Source: Tolypocladium sp. Sup5 PDA-1
Lineage: Eukaryota > Ascomycota > Sordariomycetes > Hypocreales > Ophiocordycipitaceae
Length of the DNA stretch: 64,000 nucleotides
Assembly (NCBI GenBank): GCA_000750105.3
Contig: JPHH03000001.1
Location: 744,001-808,000, forward strand
Direction: 5' to 3'
Shown: positions 42,692-54,457 of the stretch, in pieces
How positions within the stretch are numbered: position 1 is the stretch's first letter
How the letters are laid out: every line of letters starts with the position of its first letter
Position numbers and translations under genes: made by a program
Notes under the pieces: generated by a model
Told to the model about the DNA's origin: nothing
Database searches by the model: none
What the model saw: the letters and a program-made list of their open reading frames with translations, nothing else

Positions 42692-43330
42692 TCAGATGTC
42701 CAGGCCGACGCCCTCCGTCTCCTCCCGCCACCACGCCTGCATCGCCCTAATCCTCTCCGCGCGCACCTTCGCCAGCGCGTGCCCCGTCTCCGTCTTCATC
42801 ATGCCCTCGAGCCGCACGAGCTTCTCCTCGAAGTGGTCCACCGTGTCGTCCAGCCCGCGGCCCTTTGCACCGCCAAACGCGAACGCCCGGCCGACGCCCA
42901 CCGCGCCGAGCGCGTCCAGCCGGTCTGCGTCCTGCACGACCGCGAGCTCCGGGTGCGCCGCCACGAGCGCCGTCACGCGCGCCGGGTCCGCGACCTCGCC
43001 CGAGTAGCTGACGCCGAGGCAGACGGCCTGCACGGTCTCGGCGAGCGCGTCGCCCGCGCCGAGGGACCGCAGCACGGCGTGGATGAGCCGCGAGGCGTCC
43101 TCGCCGGGCTGCAGGTACTTCTTGTCGCCGACGTCGTGCAGCAGCGCGCAGAGGGTGACGAGGGGGCGCGAGGTGTGCGGCGTGCGGGCCTGGATGTGCA
43201 GCGCGAGGCGGAGGACGCGCTGGATGTGGTTGAAGTCGTGGGAGCCGTCGTAGTTGGCCATGTAGGCCCTGACGTATTCGGTCACCTTGGCGATGAGGGC
43301 ATCGTCGACGGCGAAGTCGGCGGGGCTCAT
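42692..43330 (-). CDS. HD-domain phosphohydrolase
   Basis: 212 residues from the ATG at 43330 (MSPADFAVDDALIAKV). The metal-binding HD signature is complete: H in DGSHDFNHI (near residue 31), the HD pair in LCALLHDVGDKKY (near residue 70) and D in VVQDADRLDALGAVGVGRAF (near residue 135). This matches the YedJ/YpgQ-type branch found in bacteria and fungi, thought to act on nucleotides or other phosphate esters. The physiological substrate is not known. The gene is very G+C-rich, which creates a long antisense open frame with no meaning. Confidence 0.88.
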   Translation of the reverse strand: MSPADFAVDDALIAKVTEYVRAYMANYDGSHDFNHIQRVLRLALHIQARTPHTSRPLVTLCALLHDVGDKKYLQPGEDASRLIHAVLRSLGAGDALAETVQAVCLGVSYSGEVADPARVTALVAAHPELAVVQDADRLDALGAVGVGRAFAFGGAKGRGLDDTVDHFEEKLVRLEGMMKTETGHALAKVRAERIRAMQAWWREETEGVGLDI

Positions 43331-44956
43331 TGTGATGTTTGCGTGTTCGTCACTCTGGGCTGGTGTTTCAAATCGACGTATCCGTAGTCTGTAGAACGCG
43401 GGGCTGGTTTCGTGGTGTAAAGTCGTAGAGAGCCGTTCGAGGCCGTCTCCAATGGGTGTTGCTCTTGAACTGGCACCACCCTCCACGAAGATATATATTC
43501 CAGCGTCGAAAGCCGATTTCTAATCAACGTCGCTTCGTTCGCAAAAAAACAACCAAGACCCACTGCTGCTGCCTGCGTGGCGTCCCCAGATGCAGCCGGA
43601 GATGGCCGTCATTTCACGATGAGACGCGTCGGTGCCAGATCTGAGGGCCGCGACGCGAAAGGTGTTCACGTGACGGTCATCACATTGCACTTCAACCTTG
43701 GCATGTACGAAGAGTAACAGGGAACCTAGATTGATAAAAGTTTCAGGACTGACTATACTCGTAATTGACTCGTCATGGCCATCAACGTCTCGGAACTCCA
43801 AGTTCCAGGCTAGTTTTACAACCGCTGTGGTGGCTGTGGTGGCCTCATTTTGCTTTCGCCAAGGATTCAAGCTTCACGACGGCTTGGTCACTCGCGAGCA
43901 TTCCTCCAGACCAGCTGGAAGACCGGCAGATCATGGATAAAATCGAGGACACCCTGCATCTGGGATACATGGTGTGCCATGCCTGTGCCTCTCTGTGTAC
44001 TGGGAAACACAGTTCATCCCGACGGCATGATGTATACGAAGTACGAATAGCAGCGCCCTGGACTGAGACAACTACCGAGAGCCGCCCAAGCCGCCATCCT
44101 GGGGATCAGACCGACTCTTCTGTATGCATGAACTCAACTTGGTCAAAAGTCATGTGGTCCTCGACAGATGCAACCTCCCCGTCCGAGGATAGCTGACCCT
44201 TCAGCTTCCGAGCGCCCGCCCGCCAAACCGCAGATGGAGAAGCCATCCATGATCGAGGATGCTACCGTATGACCGCCTTCGCATACCCGCCGAGGCTAAG
44301 GGCGCGTTGTCATGCATGCAGCGAGAACCACGCTACACGCAGGGAAGGCACCGTGGGCGGTGAGCTCGACGGCTAATACCGCATAGCGGACGAGGGTGGT
44401 GGTGGGCAGCAGCTCGGCGGTCGCGCGGACGGGCCGCAGGTAGCGGCGGGAGCATCCATGTGGACTTGAAGTCTACTGGGCCTGATGGTAGACTCGAGAT
44501 GCGAGGGTTAATCCATGGAGACGACTCGAGGGGTATTGGGACGCTGTGAGCAATCTCCCAGTTGAGATGTCGAGCTGGATCCTCAAGACAATCGGGCTTG
44601 GAGTAGAGATGGGAGCCGCGGGTACGGAGGGCGCACGTATAACGTGCCACCTGTAGGCCTCGTAGTTGCGGCCATTGACAAAGTCGCTCAACCTGCCTAC
44701 ACGTTGTAGCAAGGAGATGTGGCAAGCCTCGTCGCTGCTTTAACTTGGAGTCGGCAGTTTTATGCACATTCGCACAACCCGTGCACGCTCTCCAGTCACT
44801 GGCTGAGTCAGCCGTCCAACAAGAGCTTCCGTTGTGGGCCCCAAGCTAGGATCGCGAAACTTTCAGCCTCGTCCCCAAACGCATCCTCTGCCAACACATC
44901 CACACCGCGAACCACGACGAAAGACCACGCGACAAAAGCACACCGCAGCCGCCAAG
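43331..44956. other. Intergenic, 1.6 kb
   Basis: Divergent region between the HD gene and SmF; no coding region recognised. Confidence 0.5.
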
Positions 44957-45302
44957 ATGAGCTTCGTACCCGTCAACCCGCGGCCGATGCTGCAGAACCT
45001 GGTCGACAAGCCTGTCTCGGTGCGCCTGAAGTGGGGCCAGACGGAGTACCAGGGCGTGCTCAAGGCAATCGACAGCTACATGAACCTGCAGCTCGCGGGC
45101 ACCAAGGAGTTTATCAGCAACAAGGAGACGGGCCAGCTGGGGCAGGTGCTGATCCGGTGAGTTGCCCGCTGTTCTTCGCCCGCTCGTGACGGTGGTTGTC
45201 GTGTGCGCGCGTAATTGCTGACGGGAGGACAGGTGCAACAACGTGTTGTGGATTCGGGGCATCGACGGGATCGAGAATGGGGATACGCAAATGGGCGAAT
45301 AA
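44957..45302 (+). CDS. smf1: Small nuclear ribonucleoprotein F (SmF)
   Basis: Two exons (44957-45156, 45233-45302) give 89 residues, the usual SmF length. The Sm1 motif (VSVRLKWGQTEYQGVLKAID, then SYMNLQL) and the Sm2 motif (CNNVLWIRGID) are both complete, with the intron just before the Sm2 Cys. SmF is one of seven proteins forming the Sm ring on U1, U2, U4 and U5 snRNAs. The window thus carries two U1 snRNP components (U1-C and SmF), about 27 kb apart; this is probably coincidence. Confidence 0.95.
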
Positions 45303-47155
45303 TCCGACGGCCTGCGAGCCTGGCGACCGGCACAGAATGCGGAGATGACGGGCGTTTGGCAAGAGTGTCTATCAGATGTGGTACGCTCAGACGGGGTTGA
45401 TTTTGTTTCCGCATCGCATTCTCGAGAGACCACGGGCCGGCCACGAAGTTACGCCAAACGCCGAACCAACTCGAACTATTCTGCTGAATGCGGCGCCATC
45501 GGGAAGAACGGCCAACAGCTACTTTGCGCTCTGGACACACCTCTCCTGCCTGAAAGCCATCCTCTCAACGGTGTCATCCCCACGCAGACAAGGAGAGCGA
45601 GTTTTCCCATCGGCACACACCCGGACACGCCCTAATATTGGCCATACAGGCTTTTTGGCGTCCCGCATGAGCACTGAGTTATCGAGGAGTCTTGGTTTTG
45701 TCGTTGCAGTCGACGGGGCTGCGATTTGGGTAGTGCGGATCTCGGGGGACATGGCAAGAGCATGCATCTTTGTTCAGCTACGGCATGGCTTCATGCTTGC
45801 TGTGGCATAAATAACGACTCGTTTCATCAAGTCTGCGTTCCGCGGCACCTTGCAATTGCTAGTGGTGACCCAAGGTGTTCTACTGTGCTTCTCTCCCGCA
45901 CCTCACCAAGTCGCCGAGTGCAGTTTGTTTCCAATACCGGCCTAACACCTCGAAGATGACAAGAGTGTCGGCTCCTGAGAATGTAGCCTTTCTTTGCACG
46001 GTCGCTTTCAAGCTGGGAGGTACGCAAGAAGCGGTGACTTGTGCAAGATGACGGCATCCAGCGGTTAAAGCGGCCACGCGGACCTCGCTCGCCTGCCCAC
46101 TTTCCCACTCCGCTGCTGTACGCACCAGTACATACTAGTCCGTACAAAGTATTACCGTCACATTGACGCATAAGCCATGCATGCATGCAGCGCCCAGCAG
46201 CCAGCTCCAAGGACGAGAAAAGCGAACCGGCGAGCACTCAAGCCTGCCATTGGCGGGCGGCGGTGACACCCATCGCCCACGGCCCAATCAGGCGGCACGG
46301 CTAGACGCCGGCAGCGTGCAGGTGTGCCAGGGCGAGTGCCGCTACTGGACGGCGAGGTGCAGCCCGCTAACGCGCGTGTTGGCCGTTAAGCGCCCAGCCC
46401 CCTCTCCTCCGGGTGCCTCTCGACTCCTCTCCGCTCGTCATGGGCGTCCTGCGGATGTGATCTCCCGCGCCCATTGGCCGCGCGCCGCGAGATGCTTTGC
46501 CTTGTGCAGGAGCTCAGCATGGCTAGTACTGTGTAGTTCCACGCGGTGCTGGTAGGGGCGCAGCGCTGGCGTTGCCTGGTGGGCATGGGATGGCTGGCCA
46601 CTCCCGTGCGGCGCCGCCGTGACGGCCACGAGATGCGGCCTGGTTCCCTCATATAACACCGACCCAACACCTCGTTTTCCCGCCTCCTCTTCCCTTCTTC
46701 TTCCTTCCCTCGTCAGCAAGTCCTGTCAACCTCAAATCCTCCTTCTGTTGTTCTCCGTGCCCGTTGTTCTGCTTTTTTTTTCCCTTTGCATCCGTAGAGC
46801 TGGTCCTCTACGTTTTACTTCTAATATCTGTTCTCGTCTCTCCAACATCGACTACAAGCTCCCCGCAAAACGACACGATATTCACAACCGTTTGCTGCTG
46901 GCCAGCTTGCAAAGAGACGAAGACGAATCTTTTTTTATACCGATACTCACTTTTGTGCCCTTTTTTTGTTTCGCAAACGCCTCTTCGCTTTAATCAGCTT
47001 TCCCCCTAATAACAGAATCCTGTGGATTTCACTTGCTCGCCGACGCTCAAAACAACTCTGAAAACAAAACAATCACGTTCAAGTCTTTCCAATTTCGATC
47101 AGCATCATCAATCACACAAACCAACAATAATAATCAAGAATAACCTCAAGTCAAC
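45303..47155. other. Intergenic, 1.85 kb; long promoter and leader of the CBM48 gene
   Basis: Three CCAAT boxes in either orientation (near 46243, 46285 and 46472) lie upstream of a TATA-like catataac near 46651. A pyrimidine- and A-rich leader of up to 500 bases follows. No gene supported. Confidence 0.5.
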
Positions 47156-48109
47156 ATGTCGGCCGTCCAACTCTCCTTCTCGCTCCGCGTCTCGTCGGGC
47201 GTCAAGACGGTGCACCTCCTCGGGTCTTGGGACAACTACGTCGGCCAGCTGCCGCTCTCCAAGGACAAGACTTCCTCCAAGTCCGGGTCGTGGAAGGGCA
47301 CGTTCCGCTTCCAGAACGCGACGCTCGAGGCGGGCCAGCGGTACTGGTACTACTACATCATCGACGGGTACCACGTCGCCCACAACCCCAGCGTCACGTC
47401 CACCACGGAACCCACCACCGGCCGCGAGCTGAACATTCTCGACGTGCCCTCTGACAAGCACTCGTCTTCTTCTTCTCACAATTCGTCCTCGTCCTCGCAC
47501 AAGTCCTCCTCCAAGTCGTCCTCGTCCTCGTCGCACAAGTCCAGCAGCAAGAGCTCGTCCTCCTCGTCGCGCCACTCCTCCCACTCCTCCTCCAAGGAGC
47601 ACCACCGGTCCTCGCGCAGCCGAGCCTCGCTCTCCGTCGACATCCCCAAGGGCCGCCCGCTGTCCGTGTCCCAGATCCAGGCGCCCAAGCCCATGTCCCC
47701 CCACGCGACCAAGCACATCCTCGACTCGGACTACTGCGACAACGAGCAGCTCGAGGAGCTCACCGCGCGCTTCGGCAGCGCCGGCATCGACGACGACGAT
47801 GTCATCACCAACTTCGGCTCCTCGCCCGTCTCGTCCACCGGCTCCTCCCTGTCGTACCGCTCCGACAGCTCGTCGCCCAACTCGTCGCTCTCGGGCTACA
47901 GCACGCCCAGCTCCGACTGCAGCACCTGCACCTGTGAGCGCTACGGCATCACCCGCAAGGGCGAGCGCGTCAAGCTCGACTGCGGCGGCGCCCACTGCGG
48001 CTACGGCGACGACAGCTCCTCCTGCTCCAGCGGCGCCAGCGACAACGAGGGCGAGGAGGTGCGGTACGTGCGCTCCAGCCACCGCCGCAACGGCATCGTC
48101 GTCACCTGA
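47156..48109 (+). CDS. CBM48 (AMPK-beta-type glycogen-binding) protein with Ser-rich tail
   Basis: 317 residues, no intron. Residues 1-100 form an E-set/CBM48 domain: VKTVHLLGSWDNYVGQLPL, a tryptophan in GSWKGTFRF, and YWYYYIIDGYHVAHNPS before a GRELNILDVP strand. This is the arrangement of glycogen-binding modules in AMPK beta subunits and yeast Mdg1/Crp1. The middle is an extreme low-complexity Ser/Lys/His region (repeated HKSSSKSSSSSS). The end contains four Cys in TCTCERYGITRKGERVKLDCG and a further CGYGDD. No kinase-interaction domain is present, so it is not the AMPK beta subunit itself. A role in glycogen or carbohydrate sensing is inference from the domain. Confidence 0.8.
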   Translation: MSAVQLSFSLRVSSGVKTVHLLGSWDNYVGQLPLSKDKTSSKSGSWKGTFRFQNATLEAGQRYWYYYIIDGYHVAHNPSVTSTTEPTTGRELNILDVPSDKHSSSSSHNSSSSSHKSSSKSSSSSSHKSSSKSSSSSSRHSSHSSSKEHHRSSRSRASLSVDIPKGRPLSVSQIQAPKPMSPHATKHILDSDYCDNEQLEELTARFGSAGIDDDDVITNFGSSPVSSTGSSLSYRSDSSSPNSSLSGYSTPSSDCSTCTCERYGITRKGERVKLDCGGAHCGYGDDSSSCSSGASDNEGEEVRYVRSSHRRNGIVVT

Positions 48110-49400
48110 GAGGCTCCGATGCCCACCACTGCGGGGGCATAGGGGCTGCTGTCAGACAGAGGCCGCTTGGAAGAGATAGATACCCGGCTGTTCATTCCTT
48201 CGAGCGAGCAGACGGCCGCGCTTCTGGCGTCTTGCTGGCTCACTCCCTGTTCTTGTTGTTGTGGTTTGTTAGAAACCCTCTCGCTGTTAACCCTCCACCG
48301 CACGGGGGGCAGCGCCGCGCCAAGCTGGTTCTTGGAGAAGGCGATGCCTGCTTCCTGCGCGTGTGACGACCAATGGGTCGATGCTGCCGGCCCCCCGTAG
48401 GCGCGGCGCACGCCGTGTCTGCGGGCCGTTTCGTTTGTTGGATCTTGAACGGAAGGGAGCGCGACGGAGGACTTCTCCGCCCCCCTTGCCCATGTACACG
48501 GACAATATCGGAGCGCTTCGTCTGCGGACGGGGTGCCAGCTCCAAAAACTCATCTTGACACTTGCTGGATGTGGTTCAGGACTTTGCGGTGGAGACGGTC
48601 CGGGCTAGCCATTGTGGATGCGGAGGAGGGCAGATCAAACTGGCAAGACTGTGAGGATATGATATGCTGCCCGTGGATAGACGACGGTTGAATCTATCCA
48701 CCCAAACCGAGTCCAGCTCTCCATATTAGCCCGTGATGTGTGACGTGGCCCACAAACATCGTAGGCTTCAACAGCTTTGCAAGTCGAGCCTTCGCATGTA
48801 GTCGAGTAAATATCCGACGCTTGATATCGGATGCTCCATCCTCCCGCTGTGGGCCAGAGCTAAAGCGGACGCCGCACCGTTAGCTGCCCAGGCAAGCCAG
48901 GGCACCTCATGCAGGCAGCATCAGACTCCGTAGCCGCAGCTCATCCACCCCCGCAGTCGTTGGTAGCAGTACTGTACGTAGCATGCGTGTACTTTCTCAG
49001 CTCCAGTCAGAAGCTCCCGTGGCTTTCGGCAATGGGGGTTTTATCCGCATCTTACATGAAGCCAGGCGGCAGAGTTTCTCGGCCGTTCGGTGTACTGTTT
49101 CGCCGCGGTTGGACGTCGAAGCTGGTGTGGAGTCGGGACGTCACTTTGGGTACTTACGGATACCACCACTTCATTTCAGGGGACCACCATGGCGGGGTAA
49201 ATCAACTTCAGACGTCCAGAGCTCCTCCGTTTCATTCCATGCTTCTTCAACTCAGACCTCTACATCCAACTTTGATTCCCCCCTTTCCTGTGCTGTCTAC
49301 CATCTCTCCTCTACGATCGATTCTCACCCGCCTCCGAGTCTCGAGCAACATCACCAATTGGGAGCATAGCCAAGCCGACGTCAAACCCCCTGCCGCAGCC
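48110..49400. other. Intergenic, 1.3 kb
   Basis: The frame of the next gene stays open back to 48909, but no ATG-led N-terminus there fits the family. Considered promoter and leader. Confidence 0.5.
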
Positions 49401-50520
49401 ATGACAGACGACGAGCAGCTCATCCTCCCCATCATCGACTCCCACATCCACCTCTACCCGCAGTCCGAAGTCGACTCCTTGGCCTGGTACACACCCGAGC
49501 ACCCGCTCGCCGGCCAGCGCTCCCTCGACGAGTACAAGCAGGCCACCAAGTCGGCGCCCTCGCTCCTCGGCTTCGTCTTCGTCGAGACGGACCGCAAGCA
49601 CGACCTCGCCGCCGGCGCAGCAGACGGCTCCGGCTGGGAGCAGCCCCTCAACGAGGTCCGCTGGCTGAAGCGCGTCGCCCTCGGCCAGCCCAGGGACGGT
49701 GAGGGCCACACGGCTGAGGATGCGAAGCTGTGTCTGGGCATCGTGCCTTGGGCGCCCCTGCCCAGCGGTCCCGCGGTGATGGAGCGCTATCTGGACAAGG
49801 TCAAGGAGGTGGCGGGCGAGGCGTGGCCCAAGGTCAAGGGGTTCCGGTACCTGCTGCAGGATAAGCCGCACGGGACGATGCTGGAGCAGGACTTCATCGA
49901 CAGCTTGAAGCTGCTGGGCCGTCGGGGGTTCGTCTTTGAGGTGGGCGTCGACCAGCACCGCCGGGGGAAGAAGCAGCTGGACGAGGTGGTGGCAATGGTT
50001 GACCGCGCCCACGACGGCGTCCCGGAAGACGACAAGGTCACATTCATCCTGAGTACGTTTACATCCCCCCACTATACGTCGCTCAGCACCGAGGCACACC
50101 TCATGCTAAATGCCCACCCCAGATCACCTCTGCAAGCCCGACCTCACCATCTACAACGTCACCTCGGACAAATCCTTCACCGCCTGGCGCACTGCCATGT
50201 ACGCCCTCAGCAAGGCCTCGCGCACCTACGTCAAGCTCTCGGGCGGCTTCGCCGAGATGCCCGACTCGCTGCGCGCCCAGCCCGCCGCCCAGATCTTCCA
50301 GTCGACGCTCGCCTGGCTGGGCATCCTGCTCGCCACGTTCGGCCCCGCCCGCCTCATGTTCGGCAGCGACTGGCCCGTTTGCACCGCCAGCGAGCTCGGC
50401 GACGAGGGCTGGCCCAAGTGGCGCGAGGTGGTGGACAAGATGTGCTGGATGGCGACGCTCGAGGACGAGGAGCGGGCCATGATCTTTGGGGGCACGGCCA
50501 AGAAGGCATATGGGCTGTAG
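49401..50520 (+). CDS. Amidohydrolase-2 family metal-dependent hydrolase
   Basis: Two exons (49401-50052, 50123-50520) give 349 residues. The TIM-barrel starts with IIDSHIHLYP, where H-x-H forms the first metal site. Next come FVFVETDRKHDL, KGFRYLLQDKP and GFVFEVGVDQHRR. After the intron come NHLCKPDLTIYN (conserved NH-x-x-K), TYVKLSGGFAEM and the C-terminal RLMFGSDWPVC, with the conserved Asp. This matches the lactonase/decarboxylase subgroup that includes L-fuconolactonase-like and 2-pyrone-4,6-dicarboxylate lactonase-like enzymes. The exact substrate cannot be told. The start was chosen because MTDDEQLILPIIDSH places the HxH at the usual distance from the N-terminus. Confidence 0.85.
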
Positions 50521-50872
50521 GTGATATGGTAGAACCAGCTCCAAGGGCCAGGGCTGTCATAATTCGAGTCGTTCATCTCCCAGGCGGCAGTCACAGTGTA
50601 TTACCAGCCACGTGAACCGAGCCCCGTGTATCCATGGGGACATCCACACATCAATTTTAAAAAAAGGTCCGACAGTCATAAGTACACTCATCAATGCATC
50701 AATGCCAGCTTCCCCCCAAGCGCCGTCGCGATGAAGAAACCATGCTGTACGTGAGAAGAAGTCATGACGCCCGTAAACAGCGCCCCATCCTTTCTCTATC
50801 CAACCCCAAGACAAAGACCCAACAACAACTTTCATGCTTCATTACAGGGCCAGCGCGCAAGGGGAGCGCGCC
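50521..50872. other. Convergent 3' region
   Basis: Short stretch between the hydrolase and TACC-like gene stops; holds 3' UTRs only. Confidence 0.5.
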
Positions 50873-51084
50873 CTACTCGGCGCGTCCGCGGTAGTTGCCC
50901 ATCTTCTCAATCGAGCTCATGATGCCGCTGCGAGGCACGCCACCCGGCCGGGGGAGTCCGCCGCCGGCACCGCCGCTCTTGGTCCGCTCGTGGGGGGCCC
51001 GGAGGCCGGTCCCCGGGGCACGGAGGCCGGAGCCGCGGGCGATGGATGCGCGCGGTGTCTTGGCCGGTTCGGGCTGCGGAGCGG

Positions 51085-51116
<32 letters not shown>

Positions 51117-53050
51117 TGTTGATAATGCTGCTGCTGCTGCTGTTGACGCTGCTGCGGCGCAACAAAGCTCTGCATGTTCATCATCTCCTCCGCCAGCTGC
51201 ACCAGCTCGCCCTTCTCGATGCGCTCCCGCTCGAGCATGCCCCTCAGCTGCTCATTGTCCCGCTTGACCGTGTCAACGACGGCCTCGAGGCGCTGCACAT
51301 CCGCGTTGAGCTCCTTGATGGCCGCGCTGTCGCGCACAGCCTGCGCCTTGCGCTCCTCTGCGGCGGCGCTGCTGGGCTCGACTCGCGTCATTGTAGCGTC
51401 GCGGCCGACGCGCAGCCGCTCGTTGTCGTCGGCGAGCTCCTCGATGCGCACCTCGAGCCCGCGCACCTTCTTCTCCCAGCGCGACTCGTACGACTTCTTG
51501 AGCGCCGCCACCTTGGTCTCGTGCTTGCTCTTGTACAGAGCGTGCAGCTCGCGGGCCACGCGCTCGACGGCCGCCTCGACCTCGCGGCTGCTGCTGGCGC
51601 CGGGCGACTTGGCCTTCTCGGGGGACGAGGACGAGGCGGCCCGGTCCGAGTCCTTGCCCGCGCGCATGCCGGCCATCTTGCTCTCGGCCTCCTGGTGCAG
51701 CATCTCGGCCGCCTCCCTGCGCTTCTCGCTCTCGTCGAGCTTCTGCTCGAGCTCCTCCCGCTCGCGCTGGCTGAGGACAATCTCCTCCTTGACTTTGCGG
51801 AGGACTGTCTCCATCTCGCGCCCTCTGGACTCCCAGTCGTCCCTCTCGGCGGTCAGCTGCTCCTTTAGGTCTTGCTCCTCCTGGAGCTGCTCGAGTGACT
51901 CGCCGACACGCTTTTCAGCGTCGCCAACCGCAGCCTTGAGGGACTGGACCTCGGCTTCCTTGCCGCTGAGGGAGGCCTTGAGAGAGCTGATCTCGGACAG
52001 GAAGCCCGACTTGAGCGACTCCAGTTGCCGGGGCGTCACGGTAGGAACGCTTCGGGGCGTCGGCATGGGCGGAATGTCAAAGTCGATGAGGTTCGTGAAA
52101 TGGCGACTAGGTGTCGCGGCAACGTTGGGAACCGCCCGCGACGGTGACAGGTTTCCTCGCTTCCCAGGTGACTTTTGCGGGAATCTCATCTGCTCGGTAA
52201 AGTCCATCAGGAGATTCGTGGTGTTGCCAGAGTCGTCGTATGAAGGATTTCGTCCTGGCCGTACCGGTGACGGGTCAGGCCTCGCCCGCGCCGGCATGCC
52301 CCCCAGGCTGGAGAACTTGGTCGGGCTCTGGCCCAGCTTCGCAAACATGGTCATGTCGGGCACCGCCGAGAAGGTGCTAAACGTGCTGACCATCGTGTCG
52401 TCCGGTCCAGCAGCCTCGTCCCCCCCTTCCACGTGCGTCGCATCGATGTTGACCGTAGCAGTGGCGCCGTCCCTCGCGTCATCCTCCTCCAGCGCGCTCT
52501 GCTCATCCTCGAATATCTCAATCGCGTGCTTCAGTCCTTCATTCTCCTCGACCGCCTCCTCGAGGCTAATCATCCGCTCGTGCGCCTGTTGAGTCTGCGT
52601 CTGCGTCTGTGCCTGCGTCTGCGCCTGTGTCGGCACCGCCCGCGGCGTCTCCTCCGGCCCGCTGATCCTAACAGGGAACCTCTTCTCGGGCGACACCTTT
52701 CGCGGGCTGCTGCTGCCGCGCGCGATGCCCTCCGACGGGCAGGCGCTCAGACTCCTCTCCCCCGCCAGGATCTTAAGTGGCGAGAGTTCCGTGCCCGAGA
52801 TGACGCGGCTGTGTCTGGCGGCGGCTTTGGACGGCGAGACATTCTCCTGGTCCGACACGCGCGTCGTCTCGTTGACCGTCGACACAAAAGGCGACGAGTT
52901 CTGCATCGACTCCTCCTCGCCCGTTGTCATGCTGGGCTCCCTGGTGGTATATGTTCGCACAACCTCGTACTGCTCGAATCTCTTGGTCGTCGTCGGGGGC
53001 GTCGAATAGTTGAGGCTGGCGTCTGTGGCTGGCGTCAAGGGCGAGGCCAT
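50873..53050 (-). CDS. TACC-like coiled-coil spindle/microtubule protein
   Basis: 725 residues, intronless, from the ATG at 53050 (MASPLTPATDASLNYS). The N-terminal 300 residues are disordered with many SP sites (a QTQ/QAQ run near residue 145). The middle has LIDFDIPPMPTPRSVPTV, followed by long coiled coils (residues about 340-640). The block ELHALYKSKHETKVAALKKS-YESRWEKKVRGLE is the signature I associate with fungal TACC proteins (Alp7-like), which recruit the XMAP215/Alp14 microtubule polymerase to spindle poles and kinetochores. A polyglutamine tract follows, then a basic tail (KTPRASIARGSGLRAPG). Naming rests on that one block, so moderate confidence; a coiled-coil cell-division protein is certain enough. 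Confidence 0.65.
51086..51156. repeat. CTG/CAG trinucleotide repeat coding for polyglutamine
   Basis: Two CTG runs separated by a short gap encode Gln tracts (about 6 and 12 residues, interrupted by HY) on the minus strand in the TACC-like protein. Such tracts vary in length between strains. Confidence 0.85.
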
Positions 53051-54457
53051 TGTAGAAACCCAAAATGCAGAGCTGCGCGAGAGGAAATAGCCAAACAAGA
53101 CAAGCAAAAGGTGTACGCAAAGTCTCAAGCGAATAATATTTCGTTTATCGTGCTGCAATTGCAGTTTCAAGAGAGTCGTGCTGGTCGGCAGTGTATGTGT
53201 GTGTATACTTTGGGCGTAACCATCAATCGGCCTGCTCCGTAGTGCACATAAAGCTTGTTTACGCGTTGACCCAGCAACCACGACGACCCCAGCCATCACG
53301 TGTGCCAACCACCCCCAGCATGGATAAGATCAACACCATGACATGACATGAATTCGCTCCACATCATGACTCGTTGTACGGACTACGAGTACTGTATGTA
53401 CTGTGGTTTGACCGATTTTTCTTCCGTTTTCTGTACATCAGCATCCGTACGTGCCCGAGGCATAGGCACCAAAACTTGCCATCAGGAAAGATCAATGTCT
53501 ACGCCTTCGAAGCCAGGACAGTCAAGCATCCACCAGGAGTGCCTCGAATCGTCCAAGAGATGATTTCACATCTAAGCCGGAGCAATTACATAAGGTAATC
53601 CACTAGGGATACCTCCTGCTTTCAAGCCGGCATTGCCACATATTCATTCACCAGATGCTTCCAGCCTCGATTGAAGCGGGGCAATCTCATCCTTTATCCA
53701 TCATCACATAGAGATGCAGTCACCGACTCAAAGATAAACGTGCAACATTAGTTGCAGAGTCTTCAATTGCTTTTATTGGTCATTTCATAAAGTCGTTACC
53801 TGATAACGCAGCATGTCCAAAAGTACACCATCTTCAGCGCTTTTGTATCGAAAACGCAAATGAAAACAAGTCGGACAAAGCAGTATCATAACTTCATCAT
53901 CAGGGGCTCTTCCAGATCTCTCTTTCGTTTCCAAACACGTCTTCCCCACGGAAGAACTCGAACGTAGGTAAGAAGGTGGAGACAAATCGCGTCGTCGGTC
54001 GATATCGCATCGTTACCCGCCTGAGGATCGTAACAGGCCAGTAGCGTTTTTCTTTCCGTGCACTCGTGTCGTGTCTCGGAGCGGTCAAGTGAAAACGTAA
54101 AGTCGCAGTCGAGGCTGCCCCATCTCTCGAAATTAAGGCCATCCATCCATGCAAAGCGTGACTCGTCAGCCATGTACATCCGTGACAGGGCATCTTAAGT
54201 AACATAGAATCGGTTGTTGGTGTCGTCGCGCGTCAGCGTGTCTTTTGATGCGAGTGGTGCCGATGAGTCGTTTGCGAATACAACAGGAACAAGTCAAGCA
54301 AACAAGGAAAAGGAAAAGAATTAGAAAAAACACAGGCCAAGGAGCGTCTTTGCACCACAGGTTTCTTTGTCGCAGGTGGTTGCTGAGGATTATTCGTGAT
54401 GCCGACGGTCCTTTTCCACGGCCAACGCTCGTCAAGACCCACAAGAGGGAGCAAAAG
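53051..54457. other. Intergenic, 1.4 kb
   Basis: Promoter of the TACC-like gene and 3' region of stuA. Includes the near-palindromic tacggactacgagta at 53376-53391. No gene supported. Confidence 0.5.

Noticed and set aside
47108..48082. 324-codon antisense frame over the CBM48 gene
   Set aside because: Shadow of biased Ser codons; composition is Val/Gly/Arg/Ala low complexity.
48909..49400. N-terminal extension of the amidohydrolase
   Set aside because: Sequence has no resemblance to the family and reads like leader DNA; the ATG at 49401 gives the normal N-terminus.
50834..52592. Long plus-strand frames opposite the TACC-like gene
   Set aside because: Leu/Ser-rich shadows of the coiled-coil codons on the other strand.
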